From positions 5,432,593 through 5,496,592 of the forward strand of contig NZ_CP007142.1 of the NCBI RefSeq assembly GCF_000940805.1: 64,000 nucleotides of DNA, read 5' to 3'. The notes under the pieces were generated by a model that was not told the origin of the DNA, ran no database searches, and was given only the letters and a program-made list of their open reading frames with translations. Position 1 is the stretch's first letter. Every line of letters starts with the position of its first letter. Positions 1-8,994 of this stretch are shown here, piece after piece. This DNA is from Gynuella sunshinyii YC6258 (GTDB lineage Bacteria > Pseudomonadota > Gammaproteobacteria > Pseudomonadales > Natronospirillaceae). The translations under genes and the position numbers were made by a program.

Positions 1-3000
1 AATCAGCGCTTTGGCATCGTCCGTGCTAGCCGCGCCGAGACGATACTCCGTGGTTGAGATTGCTTCATAGCCATCTGCAAAGGTTACGGTCAAACAGTTC
101 AGCCCGGCCTGTGTCAGTGTGGCAATCAGATGCGGGTGATCGGAAGCTGCGCCGTCCACCAGAAGCAACGCATGTTTACCGTTCAGATCCGCTCGGTTGG
201 CCGTAGTATCAGCGGGTACCCATTGCGGTACGTAATAGCCTTCGCGGTTATCACTGCTGATGTCGGCCAGTCGCTCCAGTTGGACATCAACATCTGAGTC
301 TTGTACCACCTCGTGATCCCGCTGGACGTTAACGGTTTTCATACCGCCATTGAGTGTCATGCCAAGCAGTTCAACCGCGAGTCCGGCAGTGCCATCCGGC
401 TGATGGTTGAACATGCGGATATCAAATGTTTTCAACGCGCCGGAGCGCTCCACCTGGTTTACCGATACGCTTGCGTGTCTGGCCAGAGGTTCATGGATCT
501 TCAGGGTATTCAGCAGAAACGGCAACGCAACCGTCAGCTCAATGGGTTGCACTAATGCCTGCTGCAAGGTCTCCACACCGTAATCGTTCAACTGCGCCAG
601 CAGTACGGCAACCTGTAGCGCGCAATCCAACATCCCCGGATGCAGATAGTAAGGATCCACCGCCAGATGATCTGGCAATACCACCGTGGCCAGGGCCGAA
701 GATTGCGACAGCGTGACCGATTCAATGGCCCGGTGACCGGGACCATAATTCAGTCCACTCTGGGTCAGTAACTGATAAGTCTGTTGAGCATCGAATGTCG
801 CCTGTTCGTCGGCTATCTGCGCTATCGGGGTAATGGTTGTTTCCGTACGCGCAACCGGCAAGGCGATACCACGGCAGTACAGATTGCCGTCACCGCCGGT
901 GACTTCAAATTCAAGTTCAACCACATTGGTCCGGGTTTCCAGTGGATACAGATGCAGGCGCAGTACTGACACCGATGCGCTGTCAAACGGACGCAACCAG
1001 TTGATATCTCTGAGTTCGATGCGGCTTGTTGCCGGTAAATTCCCACCCAGAGACTGTTCCAGCCCGGCACGGACCAATTCCATATACGCGGCCGCCGGCA
1101 GAATTTTCCGCCCGGCTACCTGATGGTGATCCAAAAAAAATTCTGTGCCGGTAAACACCGACTGAAATGCCTGACAGTCAAAATCTGAAATGTTCTCATG
1201 CAGCAACGGATGCAGGGTTCGTTGTTCATCTGCCGGAACCAGAGCCTGCTGTTTCAACCACACGCGGGTTCTGGCAAAACGGTAACCTGGCAAACTGATT
1301 CGTCGTGCCGGGGTTTTGGCAAAGACCGGCTGCCAGTCCAGTGTGCTTCCTTGCAAATACCGGGTCACCAGTTTGTTCAGGGCTTGTAGCAATTGAGGAT
1401 CTGATGGTTTTTTTCTGGCACTGAACACACCAGGTAATTGATCGGTTACCGATGCATCCGCCGATTCAACGTTCGGTTGTTCAATCGGTTGCTGCAAAAA
1501 TGCCAACAATTCTTCGACGGAACGGACAACTGCCGCATCACGATATTCAAAATGGTCACGGCCCACCGTCAGGGTGTAACTGACATCCGCCAGCGAACAT
1601 TGGTCCTGCTGTTGTTCGATCCATCGGTACAGTGTTTGTTTTAGAGCGCTCAGGGCAGTCTCGGTTTTGGCAGAAAGACAGACAGGCCAACCCGGTAGCA
1701 TGCGAACCGCCTGGCGGCGACCCGAGGCTCGCGGCGCGAGATATTGCTCCAGTACCACGTGAGCATTGGTACCTCCAAAACCAAAGGAGCTGACTCCGGC
1801 CCGTAATGGCAATGGGGTACCGTGTTCATCGTTTATCGGCAACCAGGGTTGATTCTGGGCCAGCATGGCAAAGGGCGTCTGCGCCAGACTGATACGCTGG
1901 TTTAATTGTTGAAAATGCACCAGCGCCGGCAGCATCTGGTGACGCATGGCCATGAGGACTTTAATGACACCGGCAATACCCGCCGCGGCTTCAAGGTGAC
2001 CGATATTGGCTTTGACCGAACCGAGCCAGCAGCTCTGTTCGGGTAGCTCAATATTCTGACTATCAGCCAGTTGTCCGAACGCTTTGCACAAACCGCGAAA
2101 TTCTATCGGATCACCTTTTGGGGTTCCGGTGCCGTGAGCCTCGACATAATTAACCGTATTGACCGGCACACCGGCGCGATGGTGCGCAGCGATAATGACG
2201 TCTGCCTGAGCATCAGGGCTCGGATATGTCAGGGTATAGGTATCACCACAATGGTTGACTGCGGTACCACGAATGATGCCGTAAATCTGGTCCTGATCTT
2301 TTTGCGCACGCGCCAGTGGTTTCAGCACAATGACACCCGCGCCCTCGCTACGAACATAGCCATTGGCACTGTCGTCGAAAGTACGGCAGGTTCCCGTCGG
2401 TGACATCATACCCATCTTGGAAAACGAAATGTGCCGGGTCGGGGTCAGAATCAGATTGATACCACCCGCCAATGCCAGTTCACAATCATCAAACTGTAAG
2501 GCCTGTATGGCGCAATGAATGGCATTCAGTGCTCCTGAACAGGCGGTATCGATGGCCAGGCTCGGGCCTTTGAAATCAAAAAAATGAGAGATCCGGTTTA
2601 CGATGATGGAGCCGGCGTTACCGGTGGAATGATGGGCTTCGATGGATTGGTGGCCGCGTTCCTGCATTTCCTTGTAATCGTGGTTAAAGGTGCTGACCAC
2701 CATGCCGACTTTTTTGCCCTGCAAGGTTGAAGGGGCAATGCCGGCATCCTCAAGACAGGTCCAGGTCAATTCCAGCATGATCCGCTGCTGAGGATCCATC
2801 GCTTCCACTACGTGAGGAAGCAGACCGAAGAACTGGTGATCAAAGGCATCCACATCACGGATAAACCCACCCCAGCGACTGTTGGTCTTATTAGTCTCAG
2901 TAGCAGGATCGCCCCAGAATTGTTTCCAGTCCCAACGGTTTTCCGGCACTTCGGAAACCATTGAACAATTCCCGATAAGATTGTTCCAGAACTCAAACTG

Positions 3001-3051
3001 ATCTTCTGAACCGGGAAATTTACAGGCAACCCCTACAATTGCGATATCCAT
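1..3051 (-). CDS. trans-AT type I polyketide synthase, N-terminal KS-DH part (cut by window edge)
   Basis: Modular polyketide synthase, first 1017 codons; the gene continues past the left edge. Residues 1-425 are a ketosynthase with an intact triad: Cys171 in DTACSG, His306 in EAHGTGT and His352 in NIGHLE. The N-terminus starts directly in the KS fold, and RWDW near residue 40 is typical of trans-AT ketosynthases. After the KS comes a dehydratase hot-dog domain: HQVAGRKILP near residue 642 fits HxxxGxxxxP, and LDCALQ near 810 fits the second DH motif. No acyltransferase lies between KS and DH, so the module must be loaded by a separate AT. The visible end (about residue 975 on) probably enters a ketoreductase region. 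The ATG at 3051 lies 88 bp after the luxI-type gene on the same strand, so the two are likely cotranscribed and the PKS is quorum-controlled (inference). The product cannot be predicted from this fragment. Confidence 0.93.
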   Translation of the reverse strand, partial: MDIAIVGVACKFPGSEDQFEFWNNLIGNCSMVSEVPENRWDWKQFWGDPATETNKTNSRWGGFIRDVDAFDHQFFGLLPHVVEAMDPQQRIMLELTWTCLEDAGIAPSTLQGKKVGMVVSTFNHDYKEMQERGHQSIEAHHSTGNAGSIIVNRISHFFDFKGPSLAIDTACSGALNAIHCAIQALQFDDCELALAGGINLILTPTRHISFSKMGMMSPTGTCRTFDDSANGYVRSEGAGVIVLKPLARAQKDQDQIYGIIRGTAVNHCGDTYTLTYPSPDAQADVIIAAHHRAGVPVNTVNYVEAHGTGTPKGDPIEFRGLCKAFGQLADSQNIELPEQSCWLGSVKANIGHLEAAAGIAGVIKVLMAMRHQMLPALVHFQQLNQRISLAQTPFAMLAQNQPWLPINDEHGTPLPLRAGVSSFGFGGTNAHVVLEQYLAPRASGRRQAVRMLPGWPVCLSAKTETALSALKQTLYRWIEQQQDQCSLADVSYTLTVGRDHFEYRDAAVVRSVEELLAFLQQPIEQPNVESADASVTDQLPGVFSARKKPSDPQLLQALNKLVTRYLQGSTLDWQPVFAKTPARRISLPGYRFARTRVWLKQQALVPADEQRTLHPLLHENISDFDCQAFQSVFTGTEFFLDHHQVAGRKILPAAAYMELVRAGLEQSLGGNLPATSRIELRDINWLRPFDSASVSVLRLHLYPLETRTNVVELEFEVTGGDGNLYCRGIALPVARTETTITPIAQIADEQATFDAQQTYQLLTQSGLNYGPGHRAIESVTLSQSSALATVVLPDHLAVDPYYLHPGMLDCALQVAVLLAQLNDYGVETLQQALVQPIELTVALPFLLNTLKIHEPLARHASVSVNQVERSGALKTFDIRMFNHQPDGTAGLAVELLGMTLNGGMKTVNVQRDHEVVQDSDVDVQLERLADISSDNREGYYVPQWVPADTTANRADLNGKHALLLVDGAASDHPHLIATLTQAGLNCLTVTFADGYEAISTTEYRLGAASTDDAKALI

Positions 3052-3139
3052 GTACCATGACCTTTTCTGCGACTGACTGACGTTATAACAAGGTGGGCAT
3101 TTGCCCCTGGTTTCATCACCGACATTGTTAAAAACTTCT

Positions 3140-3724
3140 TTAATTCTTTTTGATTTCCGGAATGTCGTTGACGTCTATCCATAGCGCGACCGTCTTTTCG
3201 ATACCTACCTGTATGACCTTACCAGCACCCAGGCGACGCAGGCGTACTCCGAGCATTTTCAGCAGCCGCTCACCCGCCAGCGTAGTAACCGTCACATAGC
3301 TGCGAATGCCATGCTTTAAAGCGAAATCGCGAAATGAAAGTACCAGGTCAACAGAGATATCACCGATGCAGCCATGAGTGGGTTTTGCGGCGCCCTTACG
3401 CACCACCAGGCGACTGATCTCCCAGACCTGGCGATGTCTGGGAACCGACTCACCCTGTAACATCACCGGAAAAACATCTTTCAGCATATAACTTCCAAGT
3501 GTCGGTAATGCCCTCCAACAGCCCTGCACCCGACCTTCGTCATCTTTTATAGCAATATGATATGGCTGCAGATCATCAAAGCAGTCACGTTCTCTGCCAT
3601 TATCAGCGACGACTTCCCAATTAAGGCGATTAACAAATGCTTCATATCTCAACTGAAAAACATCGGCAAACAATGATGATTCAAATGAGTCTTTTTGTTC
3701 CTGAGCGACGACTATTTTGGCCAT
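3140..3724 (-). CDS. LuxI-family acyl-homoserine lactone synthase
   Basis: Makes an N-acyl-homoserine lactone signal from SAM and an acyl donor in the cytoplasm. The 194-residue protein has the family's invariant residues: the N-terminal RYEAFVNRLNW block (R, F, W), the acidic E/D residues in the next block, an Arg near the GCWRALPT strand, and WEISRLV carrying the conserved E and R. I chose the ATG at 3724 over one seven codons upstream because GGAAGG (3733-3738) sits 8 nt before it and length then matches the family. It lies directly upstream of the PKS on the same strand; a lux-box-like palindrome lies about 155 bp upstream, which fits autoinduction. Acyl chain length cannot be read from sequence. 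The conserved motifs make the family call firm; the link to PKS control is inference. Confidence 0.93.
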   Translation of the reverse strand: MAKIVVAQEQKDSFESSLFADVFQLRYEAFVNRLNWEVVADNGRERDCFDDLQPYHIAIKDDEGRVQGCWRALPTLGSYMLKDVFPVMLQGESVPRHRQVWEISRLVVRKGAAKPTHGCIGDISVDLVLSFRDFALKHGIRSYVTVTTLAGERLLKMLGVRLRRLGAGKVIQVGIEKTVALWIDVNDIPEIKKN

Positions 3725-3745
3725 TAACAATACCTTCCCATACAC

Positions 3746-4537
3746 GGCAGATTACCATCAGATAAAAATGATGATGTGATTTTGACTAATGTGAAAATAC
3801 TGCGGTTTCACAACCACACAGAATCAAAGATCCCGGTTGGTTATGCGGAGTGACTATATAGAAAGCATATGTTTTATCATCTGTCAGAAATGACAGTGAT
3901 CTGAGGCAGGCCTTTTTACTCGGCGTTTCAACCGTAGAGAAACCACAAAAAACAATGACAACACAATGTAAAATGGCAACAGAGGGGCAATATGACGAAC
4001 AGCCGCCGAAACTGTCTGCCGGTTATTATCTGGTCATCAAAATACACCTGTAACATTTTCCACTATAAATTTCGTTACCAGAACCTATCATTGGCTCACC
4101 TGTCTTTATTGGATCTGCTAATACTTATTGAGTGATGAAATGATAAAGCGTGCAAGGGGATGTGTAATAACCGTGAATCCCTGAATCCGGATAACAGATT
4201 GAATCCGGAACATCCACAGGGCTCAGCCATTCATAGCGTCAAAAACTATTACAGAACGAGCAGTTTTAGGATGTTTGAAGTAAAAGCTCAGAACAGAACC
4301 TTGTTCTGACTTTGAAAATATGACCCGCAGAGCCTTATTTACTGCGAAAAAAAAGACTCAAATAAATATTGGAACCTCTAAATAACGTCGGTGAGGAAGC
4401 CAGGAAAAAGCAAACGATCTGTTAAAAAATCGGTGGTTTATAAAACATAAATAACCAGTTTGAGCAGATTGTTAATGCCGGATTGGCGACACAGACTGCT
4501 ATTCAGAAATTCCTGTTCATAAGGACTATCCCACTTA
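3746..4537. other. Intergenic control region between luxI-type gene and divergent RibD-like gene
   Basis: About 790 bp, AT-rich, without a convincing ORF. It must hold the promoters of the leftward luxI-PKS unit and the rightward RibD-like gene. The clearest site is the lux-box-like palindrome at 3879-3898. A second, weaker inverted repeat (CAGAAC...GTTCTG) lies at 4289-4308. I could not pick -35/-10 boxes with confidence. Confidence 0.6.
3879..3898. promoter_or_regulatory. lux-box-like operator upstream of luxI-type gene
   Basis: Sequence ATCTGTCAGAAATGACAGTG. It holds a perfect inverted repeat, CTGTCA-GAAA-TGACAG (3881-3896), with CTGT and ACAG separated by exactly 8 bp, the spacing of the Vibrio fischeri lux box. 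It lies about 155 bp upstream of the luxI-type start, so a LuxR-bound site here would imply a 5' leader of roughly 110 nt. Binding by the LuxR at 5483-6226 is inference. Confidence 0.6.
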
Positions 4538-5503
4538 ATGTTTATTAGCGAACATATCACCAATGCTCTGAACAAAGCCAAAAACCTGTCTCCACGTTCG
4601 GGCATCGCTTGGGTATTACTTGACCGCAACAGAAAGCTGCTCTGCAGTCATGCCACGACCCCCAGCCATTTGTTGACCCAAACATTGATTCAGGATATTA
4701 AAAATCACAGCAGCAGCTGCACTGCGCTGTATCTGTCCCTGCGACCAAGTCAAAGTATTATGGACGTCAGATCACTGGTAAAAATTATCGATAGATCTGT
4801 CATAGAGGAAATATATATTGGTCATGATACCGATACTGAAAATACATCCAGATTATGGATAGCATGGTCTGAAAAATGGTCTGGCAGTATTCATTGTTTG
4901 CCGCATACAGGACTGACCGACAAACTGGCACTGGGCATAGAAAAAGGAGAGTCTTCAGGACTTCCGTGGCTAAATGCTGTGACAGCGGCAAACTTCTATA
5001 ATGCAAGTATTGAGCTGAACGAGTTAGAGGATGAGTTCGGATTTTTAAGCTATTTGAATGAAGTCAGCCGGCAAAGTCAGACGATCATTTGCAGTCAATC
5101 GCAGAAAAAAATACTGCCTTTGCTACCGGCCACCGGTTTCGATAAAAAACCGCTGAATATTGTTCTGGTAGATCATGAAGAAGCCATACTACCTGTTTTA
5201 AAAAATGATATTAAGCAGGCCGTTTTCAGCACGCTGATATTTTGCGACATGCAGATGTTGGCCTACCTGTTAAACGAAGTGCTGGTAGATGAAATCACAT
5301 TCCATACCAAAGCCGCTGATCCGATCATATCAGACGCGGATACTGCTCTTCCTTGTATACATTCCCGAAAACAGGCGTTTTCAAAACTGAACGATTGGCA
5401 ATTGCAGTCCAGTTCAATCATCGGCAATTGCAATCAGATCAGACTATTCCGCTCGCATTCACTTTCCGTATCCGATAACACTTCAGAGACTCGGCTTAAT
5501 TAA
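4538..5503 (+). CDS. Degenerate RibD-like protein in quorum-sensing locus
   Basis: Unrecognised 321-residue protein, probably cytosolic (no signal or membrane segment). By eye its layout follows bifunctional RibD. GIAWVLLDRNRKLL resembles the start of the deaminase domain, and TALYLSLRPSQ followed by an ALI..GI..V-like strand resembles the segment carrying LEPC in RibD. The C-terminal half (PLNIVLVDH, then STLIFCDMQMLAYLLNEV and LVDEITFHTKA) resembles the reductase domain with its LVEGGP and LVDEL blocks. The zinc ligands are gone: the HAE position reads HLL and the two Cys of PCxxxGxTPPC are absent, and the GGP of the reductase is CDM. Catalysis as RibD therefore looks impossible. The gene is divergent from luxI, and its last 21 bp overlap the end of luxR on the opposite strand. 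The RibD assignment is a pattern reading without a search; function unknown, perhaps a ligand-binding regulator. Confidence 0.6.
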   Translation: MFISEHITNALNKAKNLSPRSGIAWVLLDRNRKLLCSHATTPSHLLTQTLIQDIKNHSSSCTALYLSLRPSQSIMDVRSLVKIIDRSVIEEIYIGHDTDTENTSRLWIAWSEKWSGSIHCLPHTGLTDKLALGIEKGESSGLPWLNAVTAANFYNASIELNELEDEFGFLSYLNEVSRQSQTIICSQSQKKILPLLPATGFDKKPLNIVLVDHEEAILPVLKNDIKQAVFSTLIFCDMQMLAYLLNEVLVDEITFHTKAADPIISDADTALPCIHSRKQAFSKLNDWQLQSSSIIGNCNQIRLFRSHSLSVSDNTSETRLN

Positions 5504-6226
5504 TCCATAAGTGATTGCTTTTGCAACCGCGTGCTGGCGATTGGAAGCTCCCATTTTTCTGGCCGAACAGGAAAGATGAAAAACAACTGTTCGTTCAGTA
5601 ATACCTAGAATCTGGGATATTTCCCAGGTGGTCTTACCTTCACACGCCCAGAACAGACACTCAAGCTCTCTGGCAGAGAGCTTAAAGGCTTTGGGATCCT
5701 GATCCATGGTCGACTTAATACGGTTATAGGCGTCGAACAACCAGTTCGAAAACACCTGTACTTCCGTCAAACCTTTATTCAAACGTTCATCGACATTATC
5801 TAAATCACGGGTGGCGAGGCTGAAAATCACAATTTTTCCGTTTGGCGACCGAATTGGAATGGAACAACCATTCACCAGCCCGGCCTCTCTGGCCATCTCC
5901 AATATTTCGGATCCTTTGGCATCGATGTATTGCTCAAGCTGAACCAGTTTATCCCAGCGGACCGGTGCAGTGTTTTCAAAGCAGTACTTTACGACTGGAT
6001 CATTTCTGGCCATATCCTCTTTGAAATAACGGGCCATCCATTCCTTTGGAAAGTTGGTGATAGTTTCCAGTTTCGGAGCAGTCAGAGATGTCAAAGTACA
6101 AACGACAAACAGAAAGTATTCAAAACTGCTTGCTTGAGAAAACTCAAAACAAAGACGCTCCAGATCCTGAGGCGAATCACAAGATTCGAATTTATCTAAC
6201 AAGTTATCACTTAAAAACAAAGACAC
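5483..6226 (-). CDS. LuxR-family acyl-homoserine lactone receptor/transcription factor
   Basis: Cognate-type receptor for the nearby LuxI. The N-terminal autoinducer-binding domain shows the family pattern (FPKEWMARYF, then NDPVV and VRW). The C-terminal LuxR-type HTH starts at LSARELECLFW, with the recognition helix around ITERTVVFHL. Start: a TTG at 6265 and ATG at 6250 are possible, but GTG at 6226 has GGGAGG 9 nt upstream and gives 247 residues, the usual length. It is convergent with the RibD-like gene, and their 3' ends overlap by 21 bp, so antisense interference between them is possible. luxR and luxI are thus separated by one gene rather than adjacent. Confidence 0.92.
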   Translation of the reverse strand: MSLFLSDNLLDKFESCDSPQDLERLCFEFSQASSFEYFLFVVCTLTSLTAPKLETITNFPKEWMARYFKEDMARNDPVVKYCFENTAPVRWDKLVQLEQYIDAKGSEILEMAREAGLVNGCSIPIRSPNGKIVIFSLATRDLDNVDERLNKGLTEVQVFSNWLFDAYNRIKSTMDQDPKAFKLSARELECLFWACEGKTTWEISQILGITERTVVFHLSCSARKMGASNRQHAVAKAITYGLIKPSL

Positions 6227-6729
6227 GCGAGCTGACCTCCCAATAATCATCTTGTGTCTATACAACTAACCTGGCTCATGAATGTCCGCCACCTGAAAAC
6301 CAAATAGCGGATCATCGGTATTTACACCCTGGCAGGAATCCGAAATTATTCATTGTGAAGGATAATTTCAAAACCATTATCCAAGTTTCATATGAAAACA
6401 TTCCAGGCAACTTTTCAGAGCATATACAAAAATTACCGATGCAAGCGAAATCATTCTGAATTCCATATCAGGGTCATCACTTTTCATTCACACCACGGCA
6501 GGACATCTGTGTTTCATAACCAAAATGAAACGGATACCTGACAGCTAGATCAATAGTTCGTACACTATTTTAATTATAAAAATCCAATGCAGCATGCAGA
6601 AGTAAGCAGTAGTAAAAACACTCCGAACTCTGTTCATCAACCTCTGTCACGCACTCGACAGTTCAAAATTTCAGGAACATCGGACCACGCTACATTTATC
6701 AAATTATTAACCTGCCAAGTATTTATGTC

Positions 6730-6905
6730 GGGTTAATAGTGTGATGCAGGGATGCACCAAAGTGTCGACCACACCATTGGCCATAGCCCATGCGAGCCTC
6801 GACAAATCAAGCGGTCCGACGATTCGGTTTTTTGCACAACACCGCCAGATTTCTCGGGGCGACAATTAAACAGATCAGGACGATCTATTTAATTACTAAG
6901 TTAAT
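6730..6905 (+). repeat. Structured dispersed repeat, copy A
   Basis: One of three copies of a roughly 160-180-bp element, the others being at 11951-12107 and 13784-13965. Shared blocks include GACCACACCATT and CAAGCGGTCCGACGATTCGG. Near the 3' end is a hairpin (6864-6894) with arms AATTAAA/TTTAATT and AGATC/GATCT and loop AGGAC. The other copies keep the hairpin with paired base changes. The element starts with GGGTTAATAGT and ends with a similar TAAGTTAATA motif. All copies lie in intergenic DNA and point the same way. Confidence 0.8.
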
Positions 6906-7052
6906 ATCAAAACACCAAGGAGTTTAAAAACAGCTGACTCGCATACAACGGGGTGTCAATTCTGCCTGTATTTTCATCGTAAAAAATGTCTATTCTTCCC
7001 TGTTCTGACATTTTCGAGAAAACATATTGACTGCAAATTTCCAGGCAGCATT

Positions 7053-7090
7053 CCCAAAACATGAGCATGGCTCATGTTTTGGGATTTTTT
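7053..7090 (+). terminator. Strong orphan intrinsic terminator
   Basis: Perfect 14-bp stem (CCCAAAACATGAGC / GCTCATGTTTTGGG) with a 3-nt loop, followed by ATTTTTT on the plus strand. There is no plus-strand gene for more than 1.5 kb upstream, so it probably ends a non-coding transcript. The opposite strand lacks a T tract. Confidence 0.8.
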
Positions 7091-7690
7091 AGGTTTCAGA
7101 AAACTTTAATACTTAACACTATAAATATTAAATTACTCTGAAATTACAGAATCATTTCAGACATTTTCAATAGTGCCATTTTTACCGGCACAACAATAGA
7201 ACTTTGAAGAGTGGATTTTTATTTTCATCCTAAAGTATGAGCTTAATATTCCATACTTATTTAAAGTAGTGTTTTAAATCTTGATAATTTTATCTTAAGG
7301 AATACATGAAATTTTCAGCTCCATAGCTCATCAAAGATACTGAAATCATGTTAAATCCATAAAAATCCACAAACCCGTTCCATCATACTTCAAATCATCA
7401 AACGCACCATTTTAGATCTATAAAATATGTATCCTTTATGACGAAACAGACAGATAGGGAAAATTTCTTACTTATGGTTATTGGTCAAATAAAATATGTT
7501 TTTTGCGTCGGCAAATGATGCCTTAACAAGCTTCTGATTTTGTTACTGAAGCAATGAATCAATCCGTCGCAAGCAGATTTGCGTCACTCTACTGGTCAAT
7601 GATCAGGATACAGAATGTCGACAGCCTCAAAAGCAAGACAGCAGTCAAACACTTTGTGGCAGAGAAATCCATACAATCAGTCAGGCTCAA

Positions 7691-7770
7691 CCGACATACC
7701 GACATACCGACATACCGACATACCGACATACCGACATACCGACATACCGACATACCGACATACCGACATG
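7691..7770 (+). repeat. Octamer tandem repeat (CCGACATA x 10)
   Basis: Nine exact copies of CCGACATA plus a final CCGACATG, with no interruption. Perfect arrays of this kind change copy number by slippage. No real gene spans it; the two short reading frames across it consist mostly of the repeat's own translation. Confidence 0.95.
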
Positions 7771-8581
7771 AACTTTAACCAAATATCAGCCCCCCAGCCA
7801 ACGGACAAAGACCCTTCATCTATAGAATTATCATCATAACGATTTAAAAGAGAACGGATATGACTACCGTCAATGAGACTATCTATATATTTTTAGTGTA
7901 TTCCCCGGTATTACCTACGAAACCTCATCAGCGGCTTTGGCAATCGTATCAAAACTGACCCGTACGACAACTCAGATCTTTTTTTTCGCAGGACTTTTCC
8001 GACTCAAAAAACAGGCCATGCCAAATAGTAATTATGATACTAACACCATCTATATTCATGTTGGATTAATAGACGATCTGATTATAGACCGGCATTGTCG
8101 TTGAAACGCAGTCAACTCTAATGTTAGTTATTGCTGAAATAATAATGACTATTATTAAAGCGGCCAATATTTGTTGTTCGCTTTTAGATGGATACTGCCA
8201 AATGAGCATCAGAGTGATTGCAATAATCTTTTTGACTGCCGGGTTGATCAGATTCAGAGCAGTCATACTCAGCAGGAACCTCTGTAGAATTTCGGCTGGC
8301 AAGCCAGGAAAAGGCAAAAACCTGTAACCAATCCGCCAGTATCAAAGTTGGCTGGCTCCGGTGTTTACCGACTGTGACGAAGTGTGAGCTGAGCCAGAGG
8401 CGGGAGTTTATGAGACAGAAATAATGGGCTTGAGAAGATTTTCAACGTCGCACCGGTGTATTCAAACTCTTGTACTAACTTAACGGGGAAGCAGGCTGTC
8501 ATCGATATTGTTGCACAGGCAACGAGGATATCTTCGTTTATGCCTGACACATTCATAAAGTTAATATAAGCTGGATCAATC

Positions 8582-8923
8582 ATGAACCACCTGAAAAATG
8601 TCCTGACTGACAAACTTGAAACGATGTTTGGCGTTCAGAATCTACCTTCACCGGTTGCAGGCGGCTCGTCGCTGTTCTTTAATGGCATTGAGTTCGCCCA
8701 CTTTCATAATGACTTTGAACTTGATTTAAAGTTAACAAGGAAAATTATTTCGCAACAACAGCTCACGCACCCGACTGACTCAATATTTCACCCCAAACGG
8801 TCGGCGAACTCTCAATGGATAGAGCTGAGATACGAAAACCTTGAGGATGTTGATAAAGTGGTTGAGCTGGTAAAGCTGGCAATAAGACAACTGCCGGGTA
8901 GCCCCCCTCGTACCCGAAAGTAA
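8582..8923 (+). CDS. DUF5519 (luciferase-domain-like) protein
   Basis: Small 113-residue cytosolic protein resembling the DUF5519 family: a conserved GG..FFNGIEFAHFH block near residues 27-42, a D.DL.L.LT segment, then H-P and a W.ELRYENLEDVDKVVEL.KLA helix at the end. The function of the family is not established and I infer none. No strong ribosome-binding site is visible before the ATG. It stands alone in a gene-poor accessory stretch and is followed 71 bp later by a broken effector-binding-domain gene on the same strand. Its base composition is more AT-rich than the housekeeping genes to the right. Confidence 0.6.
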   Translation: MNHLKNVLTDKLETMFGVQNLPSPVAGGSSLFFNGIEFAHFHNDFELDLKLTRKIISQQQLTHPTDSIFHPKRSANSQWIELRYENLEDVDKVVELVKLAIRQLPGSPPRTRK

Positions 8924-8994
8924 ACAAACTCTCCAGCCCAGGGTATCTGCCCACAGTTCATGACCCGCGCAGTTATTGTCCAGACGAGGATATT

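Larger units (their letters stand above)
6266..8581. other. 2.3-kb gene-poor region
   Basis: No ORF here looks like a real gene: the longer ones lack ribosome-binding sites or are built from repeats. The region holds one copy of the 170-bp structured repeat (6730-6905), an orphan intrinsic terminator (7053-7090) and a ten-copy octamer repeat (7691-7770). A short open stretch at 8414-8569 (52 codons, no in-frame start) reads like a coding remnant, ending 12 bp before the DUF5519 gene. Overall the stretch looks like decayed or regulatory accessory DNA. Confidence 0.6.

Noticed and set aside
4289-4308. Inverted repeat CAGAAC/GTTCTG upstream of the RibD-like gene
   Set aside because: Short arms, no matching second site and no known operator; too weak to call.
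6644-6661. Second lux-box-like site upstream of luxR (CTGT...ACAG)
   Set aside because: Half-sites are separated by 10 bp instead of 8 and the inner bases are not symmetrical.
7691-7770. Possible CRISPR array
   Set aside because: Units are 8 bp with no spacers; it is a simple tandem repeat.
7554-7839. Two 74-codon frames across the octamer repeat
   Set aside because: Much of both is translated repeat, and neither has a convincing ribosome-binding site.
8121-8327. 68-codon hydrophobic frame
   Set aside because: No ribosome-binding site and no family pattern; overlaps an equally plausible frame on the other strand.
8414-8569. 52-codon open stretch before the DUF5519 gene
   Set aside because: Protein-like composition but no in-frame start and no recognisable family; noted only as a possible remnant.
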